Made by a program: the position numbers and the translations under genes | The notes under the pieces: model-generated | Told to the model about the DNA's origin: nothing | What the model saw: the letters and a program-made list of their open reading frames with translations, nothing else | Databases searched by the model: none | Part shown: in pieces, positions 54,073 to 61,376 of the stretch | How positions within the stretch are numbered: the stretch's first letter is position 1 | Layout: each line of letters starts with the position of its first letter | DNA from: Marinilabiliales bacterium | Lineage (GTDB): Bacteria > Bacteroidota > Bacteroidia > Bacteroidales > PUMT01 | DNA: 64,000 nucleotides | Assembly (NCBI GenBank): GCA_007695015.1 | Contig: REEN01000046.1 | Location: 1-64,000 of the forward strand | Reading direction: 5' to 3'

Positions 54073-55449
54073 CTATCTGATATGGCCGGCGATCCTGTCA
54101 GCCAGCATCACTGCCTTCTCCTCCGTTTCTGCCTCCGAATAGATCCTTATGATCGGTTCTGTATTGGATTTACGCAGGTGTACCCATCCTTCGGGAAAAT
54201 CTATCCTTACACCGTCGGCATCATTTACGGGGTGATCTGAATAAATTGTCTTAATGTCGGAAAGTATCTTTCCGGTATCGATGTTTTCTGAAAGCTCGAT
54301 CCGGTTTTTTACCAGGTGGTAATCAGGGTACAATTTTCTTAGTTCGCTGCATGAGCTGCCCGACCTGGCAAGATGGGAGAGGAACAGGGCAATGCCTGCC
54401 AGGGCGTCACGCCCGTAATGGAGCGGAGGATAGATAACGCCTCCGTTACCCTCTCCGCCAATTACTGCACGGGTCCGCTTCATCTCCTCCACAACGTTCA
54501 CCTCACCCACTGCCGAGGCACTGTAAACCCCACCGTGCTTTCCGGTAATATCCTTAAGGGCCATTGTTGAGGAGAGGTTTGATACCGTGTTGCCCGGTGT
54601 GTTTTGCAGGACATAGTCAGCCACTGCAACCAGCGTGTATTCCTCTCCGAACATCGTGCCGTCTTCGTTTACAATAGCCAGCCTGTCGACATCAGGGTCA
54701 ACTGCAAATCCAAGGTCAGCTTTTGCCGCGACTACTTTCTCTGAAAGTTCAATAAGATTCGCAGGCAGGGGCTCCGGATTGTGTGCAAAATTACCGTCCG
54801 GCTCACAATGCAGTTTTATGATCTCTTTTACCCCAAGGGTTTCAAGAAGCTGGGGCACTGCAGTTCCGCCGACAGAATTGATGCAGTCAACTGCAACCTT
54901 GAAGTTTCCTGCCCTGATCGCTTCCCTGTCCACCAGCGGCAGATTCAGTATCTCTTCAATGTGCCTTCGGGTATATCCGGTTTCAACCCTGTAATTTCCC
55001 AGCTCATATACCTCAGCATAGTTAAAAGACCCGGAGCTGGCAATTTCAAGGAGAAGTTCACCATCTGCCGCCGAAAGAAACTCACCGCGGTTGTTAAGAA
55101 GCTTCAATGCATTCCAGTGCGCCGGGTTATGGCTCGCAGTGAGTATTATGCCCCCGTCAGCCTCTTCAAACTTCACTGCCATCTCGACTGTCGGTGTGGT
55201 TGCCGGCCCCAGATCCGTCACATCAATGCCCATCCCCATGAGGGTTCCGCAAACCAGGTGGTTTACCATCTCTCCCGATATCCTGGCATCCCGCCCAATG
55301 ACCGCCCTGTACCGCTTTTTCCTTTCCTGTCTCATCAGCCAGCTGCCCCATGCCGAAGTGTACATTACAATATCCTGCGGAGTAAGTCCCTCACCCGGTG
55401 AGCCGCCTATAGTGCCCCGGATACCCGATATTGATCTTATCAGTGTCAT
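54073..55449 (-). CDS. glmM: phosphoglucosamine mutase / phosphohexomutase
   Basis: 458 residues of the alpha-D-phosphohexomutase family. The catalytic phosphoserine is S106 in TASHNPAHWNALK, the metal loop is DPDVDRL (about 250), the sugar-binding loop is GGEGNGGVIYP and the phosphate loop near the C terminus is RKSNTEPIIRIY. It most probably isomerises glucosamine-6-P to glucosamine-1-P for peptidoglycan and lipopolysaccharide precursors; phosphomannomutase activity is a possible alternative. The start (MTLIRSISGIRGTIGG) is canonical. Divergent from the pseudouridine synthase operon. Confidence 0.9.
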   Translation of the reverse strand: MTLIRSISGIRGTIGGSPGEGLTPQDIVMYTSAWGSWLMRQERKKRYRAVIGRDARISGEMVNHLVCGTLMGMGIDVTDLGPATTPTVEMAVKFEEADGGIILTASHNPAHWNALKLLNNRGEFLSAADGELLLEIASSGSFNYAEVYELGNYRVETGYTRRHIEEILNLPLVDREAIRAGNFKVAVDCINSVGGTAVPQLLETLGVKEIIKLHCEPDGNFAHNPEPLPANLIELSEKVVAAKADLGFAVDPDVDRLAIVNEDGTMFGEEYTLVAVADYVLQNTPGNTVSNLSSTMALKDITGKHGGVYSASAVGEVNVVEEMKRTRAVIGGEGNGGVIYPPLHYGRDALAGIALFLSHLARSGSSCSELRKLYPDYHLVKNRIELSENIDTGKILSDIKTIYSDHPVNDADGVRIDFPEGWVHLRKSNTEPIIRIYSEAETEEKAVMLADRIAGHIR

Positions 55450-55596
55450 GGCTGCAATTTTTTAAACATAATGGTTGACCGGCTAATTTAATTCAATTGA
55501 CTGAAAATACCGCAGCCAGGATTAAAAAATCCGGTGCCTGAAAGGTTGCTTATTCCCGGTCAACCATTTTGCATAATATTATGGGCTTAAAAATAT

Positions 55597-55604
55597 TACC
55601 TTTG
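55597..55604 (+). promoter_or_regulatory. candidate -7 element of the rluB-era-der operon
   Basis: TACCTTTG followed by CA is a textbook Bacteroidota -7 core, 22 bases before the ATG. A TTTTG at 55567-55571 could be the -33 element, though the spacer is 25 rather than 19-21. Confidence 0.5.
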
Positions 55605-55625
55605 CATTCCCAAAACAAAACCACG

Positions 55626-56582
55626 ATGGCTGAAAAGAGAGATCAGGGCAGGTCCCGCAAAACCGGCAGGCCCCGCAAAACCGGCAAGTCCGGTACCACC
55701 GGCAGGCCCGGCAGGCCCGGCGACACTGACAGGAAAGAGGAGCATCCATTTGAAAAATTCAAAAAGAAGAGGCAGGCCCCCGCAAAAGGAATTGCAGGCA
55801 GAGCTGTTCCCAAAAAGGCGGCTGATGCTGAAGGCCGGTCAGGCATGCGAACAGCCGGAAAACATTCTGAGATCAGGCTTAACAGGTTTATAGCCAATTC
55901 CGGCATTTGCTCCCGCAGGGAGGCCGATGAATACATAAAAGCCGGCCACATTATTGTCAACAACAAAGTTGTTAAAGAGGTAGGCACCAAGGTGCTGCGG
56001 TCTGATGTCGTCAGGTTCAAGGGCAAAAAGCTTGATCCGGAGAATAAGGTGTACCTGCTGCTAAACAAACCCAAGGATTTTATAACCACCGTTGATGATC
56101 CGCGTGCCAGGCGCACGGTAATGGATCTTGTGAGAAACGCGTGCAGGGAGCGTATTTACCCTGTTGGCCGGCTGGACAGGCATACGACCGGACTTCTTCT
56201 GTTTACCAATGACGGCGACCTGACAAAGAAACTCACTCATCCTTCACACGGTGCAGTAAAGATATACCAGGCCGGGCTTGACCGGCCCCTTGAACCGGCT
56301 GATCTGGAAGAGATAGCTAAAGGTGTTGAGCTTGATGACGGGCACATCAAGGTTGATGAGATAAGCTGGGCCGATGAAACCGACCGGTCCAGGGTGGGTA
56401 TCCGTCTCCATTCCGGTAAAAACCGCATCATAAGGCGTATCTTCGGTCATTTTGATTATAATGTTACACAACTTGACAGGGTCTTTTTTGCGGGTCTTAC
56501 AAAAAAGAACCTTCCAAGGGGGAAATGGAGGTTTCTTAACGAAAAGGAGGTTAATAAGCTGAAGATGAATATATTTAAGTAA
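55626..56582 (+). CDS. rluB: 23S rRNA pseudouridine synthase, RluB/RsuA family
   Basis: 318 residues. Residues 1-80 are a basic Lys/Arg/Gly/Pro-rich extension with repeats of TGRPRKTGK type. An S4 RNA-binding domain follows (about 84-145; LNRFIANSGICSRREADEYIKAG), then the RsuA-type catalytic domain with D184 in GRLDRHTTGLLLFTNDG and KNRIIRRIFGHF near the end. It isomerises one uridine in 23S rRNA, though which one is not certain from sequence. The ATG at 55626 is chosen because the -7 core lies just upstream and an earlier TTG frame would overlap it. Confidence 0.9.
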   Translation: MAEKRDQGRSRKTGRPRKTGKSGTTGRPGRPGDTDRKEEHPFEKFKKKRQAPAKGIAGRAVPKKAADAEGRSGMRTAGKHSEIRLNRFIANSGICSRREADEYIKAGHIIVNNKVVKEVGTKVLRSDVVRFKGKKLDPENKVYLLLNKPKDFITTVDDPRARRTVMDLVRNACRERIYPVGRLDRHTTGLLLFTNDGDLTKKLTHPSHGAVKIYQAGLDRPLEPADLEEIAKGVELDDGHIKVDEISWADETDRSRVGIRLHSGKNRIIRRIFGHFDYNVTQLDRVFFAGLTKKNLPRGKWRFLNEKEVNKLKMNIFK

Positions 56583-56628
56583 GCCGTTCCAGGTATTCAG
56601 GCCACAGGCTATTAACAGGTGATAATTT

Positions 56629-59157
56629 ATGAACAGGGTTTTAATTGTAATCGCAACATTTTTGTTTTTGCCATTCTGGCAGGCTGTTGACGCATCCGCT
56701 GATATCAGGCTGAATGGCCGGGTCGTAGATGATGTTACCGGTGAACCCCTCGCCTTTGTCAATATTGTTTATACCGACAGGGGAACGGGAACAACAACTG
56801 GCATTGACGGCGGTTTTTCAATTACAACCGGTTCGCTGCCCGGATTTCTGAGGCTAAGCTATGTTGGCTATCAGACCATGACAGTCATTCCCTCCGAAGA
56901 TGATGTAAGCCGCACAATGGTAATCAGGATGAAGCAGCAGCCCGTTTTACTGGAGGAAGTTACGGTTACTCCCGGAGTTAATCCTGCCCACCGGATAATA
57001 AGAAAGGCATATGAGAACAGGAGGATCAACAATCCGGAGATGCTCTCATCATTCTCCTACACATCTTACAACAAGCTTTTCTTCACCCTTGTCGCTGACA
57101 GTGTTCTATCAAGGATAAACCTGCCGGGCTCTGCAAATGTATCGATCCGGTTTGCATTCACGGGCGGGTCGGAGTCAGGACAGAACGTGAATGAGGCAGA
57201 AGCTGAGGCTGAAAAGGTTGATTCAAGTGAGATCCGGCTGCGCGAGTTCATCGAAAGACAGCATATTTTCCTTATGGAATCGGTAAGCAAACGGGAGTAC
57301 AGGCGACCCGGCAGGAACAACGAACAGGTGGTGGCATCAAGGGTGAGCGGCTTCAGTGATCCGTCATTTACATTGCTGGCAACCCAGATACAGTCGTTTA
57401 CGTTTTATGAGGATCACATCTCAATAATGGACAGAAGTTACCTGAACCCTGTCAGCCGTGGAAGTGCATCACGATATTCATTCATATTGGAAGACAGCAT
57501 GTTTACCGAACTGGATGATACGCTTTTTATAATTTCTTTCAGGCCCTATCCGGGGCGGAATTTTGACGGACTGCAAGGGGTGGTCTATATTAATTCCAAC
57601 GGATATGCCATTCAGCATGTTATTGCCGAACCATATGAACCGCGAGGTTTTTTTACCGTCCGTATTCAGCAGAACTACAATTTTGTTGAAGGGAAGCAGT
57701 GGTTCCCCGGCGAACTCAATACTGATATTATCCTGGGGAGGGAAAGTCTGTCTACCGGAACAGAAACAAGGTACAGCCTTGTTGGTATTGGAAGGACATA
57801 CCTGTCAGATATAGAAATTGAACCGGAACTGAGCAGACGGGGTTTCAACAATATTGAACTTAAGATAGCACCCGATGCGTACCGGACCGATAACCCCTAC
57901 TGGGAGAAGTTCAGGGTTGTGCCCTTAACAGAAATAGACCTGCAGACATATCACTTTATGGACAGTGTAGGGAGAGAGGCAAATTTTGACCGCACCCTCA
58001 GGCTATTTGAGACACTTGCCTCGGGTTATATACCCTGGGGATACCTCAATATTGATTACGCCAGTCTGCTGGATTATAATTATTTCGAGGGTCTCAGGCC
58101 GGGAATCAGGGTTCTGACCAGTCAGAGGGTTTCGGAAAGGTTCTCTGCCGGTGGCCATGTAGCATGGGGATTTAAGGACAGGGAAATGAAATTCGGGGCC
58201 GGGGCCTCGCTCCTGCTATGGAGGCCGGGTGATGTCAGGCTTGAGCTGTCATACTCGCGCGATGTTGCGGAGGCAGGGGGATACGGGTTTTACGTTACAG
58301 GCGTCGATCTCACCTCAGAAAACTACAGACGTTTCATGATCGGGCGCATGGACTATACAGAGGCTTATGATGCTGCACTGTCAATGCAACTGGTCCGTCA
58401 CCTTGAAGGCAGGTTCTATCTGAACGTAAGAGAGGTTATCCCGTGTGATGCATATGTTTTTGCCGGTGAGGGAACCGAAAGCAGCTCTTTCCTGTTTACC
58501 GAAGCCGGAATGCAGCTGCGCTTTGCTTACAGGGAGAGGTTTATGCAAACACCACGCGGAACAAGAATATCGATGGGGACTGATTACCCTGTAGCATGGT
58601 TTAATTATGGAATGGGAACGGATATCTTTGGCGGCGGGTATGAATATACCAGGATATCAGCTGCTGCATCACATACTTTTACAACACGAAGTCTGGGGAG
58701 AACTTCACTGAAGATCGAGGGCGGGGTAGCTGACCGGAATATGCCATACCAGGTTCTCTTCAGCGGCAAGGGTAGCTACAGGGGCTTTTCGGTTGAGGCG
58801 GCCAACAGTTTCGCCACAATGCGTCCGTCCGAATTCATTTCCGACAGGTTTGCATCGCTTTTCCTTCGTCATAACTTTGGGAGCCTGCTTTACAGATCAG
58901 GTAGTTTCAGACCTGAAGTGGTGCTGGTGACAAATATGGGAATCGGAAAACTTTCAGAACCGGGTAATCACCTCAATATCCCTTTAAGAACAATGGAACA
59001 AGGGTATATTGAATCGGGCCTGCTGGTGAACAACATCATCAGGCAGTTCTTCATGGGTTACGGTGCAGGTGTTTTTTACAGGTACGGGCCCTATGCTTTT
59101 GAGCGGACAATTGATAACTTTGCATTTAAACTGACTCTCAGCATCAATCTCAGATAA
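56629..59157 (+). CDS. DUF5686 outer-membrane protein with carboxypeptidase-like N domain
   Basis: 842 residues. Signal peptide about 1-24, then a CarboxypepD_reg-like sandwich (28-110; LNGRVVDDVTGEPLAFVNIVY), then the DUF5686 region (VTVTPGVNPAHRIIRKAYENRRINNPE) and a C-terminal beta-barrel ending TLSINLR. Family members are widespread in Bacteroidota and of unknown function. It lies 46 bases after rluB and 11 before era, so it is embedded in a translation-related operon. No enzymatic motif is visible. Confidence 0.85.
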   Translation: MNRVLIVIATFLFLPFWQAVDASADIRLNGRVVDDVTGEPLAFVNIVYTDRGTGTTTGIDGGFSITTGSLPGFLRLSYVGYQTMTVIPSEDDVSRTMVIRMKQQPVLLEEVTVTPGVNPAHRIIRKAYENRRINNPEMLSSFSYTSYNKLFFTLVADSVLSRINLPGSANVSIRFAFTGGSESGQNVNEAEAEAEKVDSSEIRLREFIERQHIFLMESVSKREYRRPGRNNEQVVASRVSGFSDPSFTLLATQIQSFTFYEDHISIMDRSYLNPVSRGSASRYSFILEDSMFTELDDTLFIISFRPYPGRNFDGLQGVVYINSNGYAIQHVIAEPYEPRGFFTVRIQQNYNFVEGKQWFPGELNTDIILGRESLSTGTETRYSLVGIGRTYLSDIEIEPELSRRGFNNIELKIAPDAYRTDNPYWEKFRVVPLTEIDLQTYHFMDSVGREANFDRTLRLFETLASGYIPWGYLNIDYASLLDYNYFEGLRPGIRVLTSQRVSERFSAGGHVAWGFKDREMKFGAGASLLLWRPGDVRLELSYSRDVAEAGGYGFYVTGVDLTSENYRRFMIGRMDYTEAYDAALSMQLVRHLEGRFYLNVREVIPCDAYVFAGEGTESSSFLFTEAGMQLRFAYRERFMQTPRGTRISMGTDYPVAWFNYGMGTDIFGGGYEYTRISAAASHTFTTRSLGRTSLKIEGGVADRNMPYQVLFSGKGSYRGFSVEAANSFATMRPSEFISDRFASLFLRHNFGSLLYRSGSFRPEVVLVTNMGIGKLSEPGNHLNIPLRTMEQGYIESGLLVNNIIRQFFMGYGAGVFYRYGPYAFERTIDNFAFKLTLSINLR

Positions 59158-59168
59158 ATAACATTGAT

Positions 59169-60047
59169 ATGGGACATAAATCGGGATTTGTTAATATACT
59201 GGGCAATCCAAATGTTGGCAAATCAACCATCATGAACGCCCTTGTCGGTGAAAATCTGTCGATAATAACTTCGAAGGCACAGACAACCAGGCACAGGATC
59301 ATGGGCATAGTTAACGGCGATGATTTCCAGATTGTCTATTCCGATACTCCCGGCATCATCAAGCCAAATTACAAGCTCCATGAATCGATGATGAAGTTTG
59401 TAAGCAGTGCAATTACCGATGCCGACATACTATTGTATGTAACCGATGTTGAGGAAGATATGCTTAGAAACGGCGAGTACCTTGCCAAAATCAGCAAGCT
59501 CAGGATACCGGTAATTCTTTTAATCAACAAAATAGACCTGAGTTCCCACAGCAGGGTTGAGGAGCTGATGGTAAAATGGGAAAAGGTTCTTCCGGGTGCC
59601 TTCATCATTCCCCTGTCGGCCAAGGCAAAATTCAATCTAGACAAGGTCTTCGGCAAGATTGTCGAACTTTTGCCTGAATCGCCGCCCTATTACCCCAAGG
59701 ATGCTCTTACTGATAAGTCTGAAAGGTTTTTTGCCTCCGAGATTATCCGTGAAAAGGTTTTTCTGAATTACCAGAAAGAGATTCCGTATTCTTCAGAGAT
59801 TGAAATCGAGGAGTTTATAAGGGAGAAGGACCTCTTGCGGATACGGGCGGTCATTCATGTTTCGCGTGACACCCAGAAAGGGATAATTATTGGGAAAAAG
59901 GGTGCTGCATTAAAAAAAACCGGGACAGAGGCAAGAATTGACCTGGAGGAATTTTTTGGTTCCAGGGTATACCTTGAGCTTTTTGTAAAGGTTACCAAAG
60001 ACTGGAGGTCCAAAGAACAGCAGTTAAAAAGGTTCGGATACAGATAA
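59169..60047 (+). CDS. era: GTPase Era
   Basis: 292 residues. GTPase domain with G1 GNPNVGKST (12-20), G3 DTPG, G4 NKID and G5 SA, then a C-terminal KH domain (GIIIGKKGAALKKTG, about 236-250) that binds the 3' end of 16S rRNA during 30S assembly. Gaps of 11 bases (before) and 6 bases (to der) show tight coupling. All nucleotide motifs are intact. Confidence 0.97.
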   Translation: MGHKSGFVNILGNPNVGKSTIMNALVGENLSIITSKAQTTRHRIMGIVNGDDFQIVYSDTPGIIKPNYKLHESMMKFVSSAITDADILLYVTDVEEDMLRNGEYLAKISKLRIPVILLINKIDLSSHSRVEELMVKWEKVLPGAFIIPLSAKAKFNLDKVFGKIVELLPESPPYYPKDALTDKSERFFASEIIREKVFLNYQKEIPYSSEIEIEEFIREKDLLRIRAVIHVSRDTQKGIIIGKKGAALKKTGTEARIDLEEFFGSRVYLELFVKVTKDWRSKEQQLKRFGYR

Positions 60048-60053
60048 AAACTT

Positions 60054-61361
60054 ATGAGTTATATAGTTGCAATTGTTGGCCGCCCCAACGTGGGCAAATC
60101 GACCCTCTTCAACCGGTTGTGCGGCGGGAGGAAGGCCATTGTTGATGAGCTTTCTGGTGTAACGCGTGACCGTCACTACGGGAAATCAGACTGGAACGGT
60201 AAAGAGTTCTCGGTTATTGATACGGGAGGTTACATTACCAGATCGGATGACGTGTTTGAGGATGAGATCCGGAAACAGGTTCTTCTTGCCATCGATGAGG
60301 CCGATACGGTGTTGTTTGTAGTGGATGTCACAAATGGCATTACCGACCTTGATGAGGCGGTTGCCGTACTGCTTCGTCGCAGCAGCCGGAACACCATCCT
60401 TGTTGTGAACAAGGTTGACAATTCACAGAGGTATTATGATGCATCTGTTTTCTACAAGCTTGGCCTTGGAGAGATATATCCGGTATCGGCGATTAACGGA
60501 TCAGGAACAGGGGAGATGCTTGATGCAGTTACTGCTGCTATACCCGGAGGTATCAGTGAGGAGCGCACGGAAGAGATCCCCTACTTCGCCATTGTCGGCA
60601 GGCCCAATGTCGGAAAATCATCGCTGGCCAATGCCTTACTGGGTGAGGAGAGGAACATTGTTACCCCGGTAGCAGGCACCACCAGGGATTCAATACATTC
60701 CTACTATAACAAGTTCGGCCATGAATTTTACCTGATCGATACCGCCGGACTGCGGAAGAAGGGGAAGACCATGGAAGATATTGAGTTTTACTCGATAATG
60801 CGGTCGGTGCGTGCGATTGAAAGATCAGATGTTTGTATTGTTATGATAGACGCAACAGCGGGTATGCAAGCTCAGGATGTTAACATATTCAATCTGGCTG
60901 TAAGGAATAAAAAAGGAGTGGTCATTGCTGTAAACAAATGGGATCTGGTTGAAAAGGAGACCAATACGGTGAAAAGCTATACTGCGATCATTAAGGAACG
61001 TATATCGCCTTTTGAAGACGTTCCGGTAATTTTCACCTCGGCTCTTACCCGGCAGCGTATTTCCAGGCTGCTTGATGCTGCATCTGCGGTTTATACCAGG
61101 CGAAAACAACGGATAAGCACATCAAAACTGAATGAGGCGCTCAGGCGCGCGGTGGATCAGTTCCATCCCCCGGCAGTAAAGAGCAAGCATATCAAGATCA
61201 ACTATGTTACACAACTTCCGGTAAAAACTCCTGCATTTGCCTTTTTCTGCAACCTTCCTCAATATATTAAGGATCCTTATAAAAGGTATCTTGAAAACCG
61301 GCTAAGGGAGAACTTCGACTTCACAGGAGTGCCTTTACAGCTTTTCTTCAGGAAGAAATAG
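60054..61361 (+). CDS. der: GTPase Der (EngA)
   Basis: 435 residues; two tandem GTPase domains, each with GRPNVGKS (8-15 and about 181-188), DTGG or DTAG, and NKVD or NKWD. A KH-like domain lies at the C terminus (about 350-435; [10 protein letters not shown]). It acts in 50S ribosome assembly. It follows era by 6 bases, a pairing that joins two ribosome-assembly GTPases. The end is 15 bases from the convergent signalling gene. Confidence 0.97.
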   Translation: MSYIVAIVGRPNVGKSTLFNRLCGGRKAIVDELSGVTRDRHYGKSDWNGKEFSVIDTGGYITRSDDVFEDEIRKQVLLAIDEADTVLFVVDVTNGITDLDEAVAVLLRRSSRNTILVVNKVDNSQRYYDASVFYKLGLGEIYPVSAINGSGTGEMLDAVTAAIPGGISEERTEEIPYFAIVGRPNVGKSSLANALLGEERNIVTPVAGTTRDSIHSYYNKFGHEFYLIDTAGLRKKGKTMEDIEFYSIMRSVRAIERSDVCIVMIDATAGMQAQDVNIFNLAVRNKKGVVIAVNKWDLVEKETNTVKSYTAIIKERISPFEDVPVIFTSALTRQRISRLLDAASAVYTRRKQRISTSKLNEALRRAVDQFHPPAVKSKHIKINYVTQLPVKTPAFAFFCNLPQYIKDPYKRYLENRLRENFDFTGVPLQLFFRKK

Positions 61362-61376
61362 GTTCAGGCACAAATA

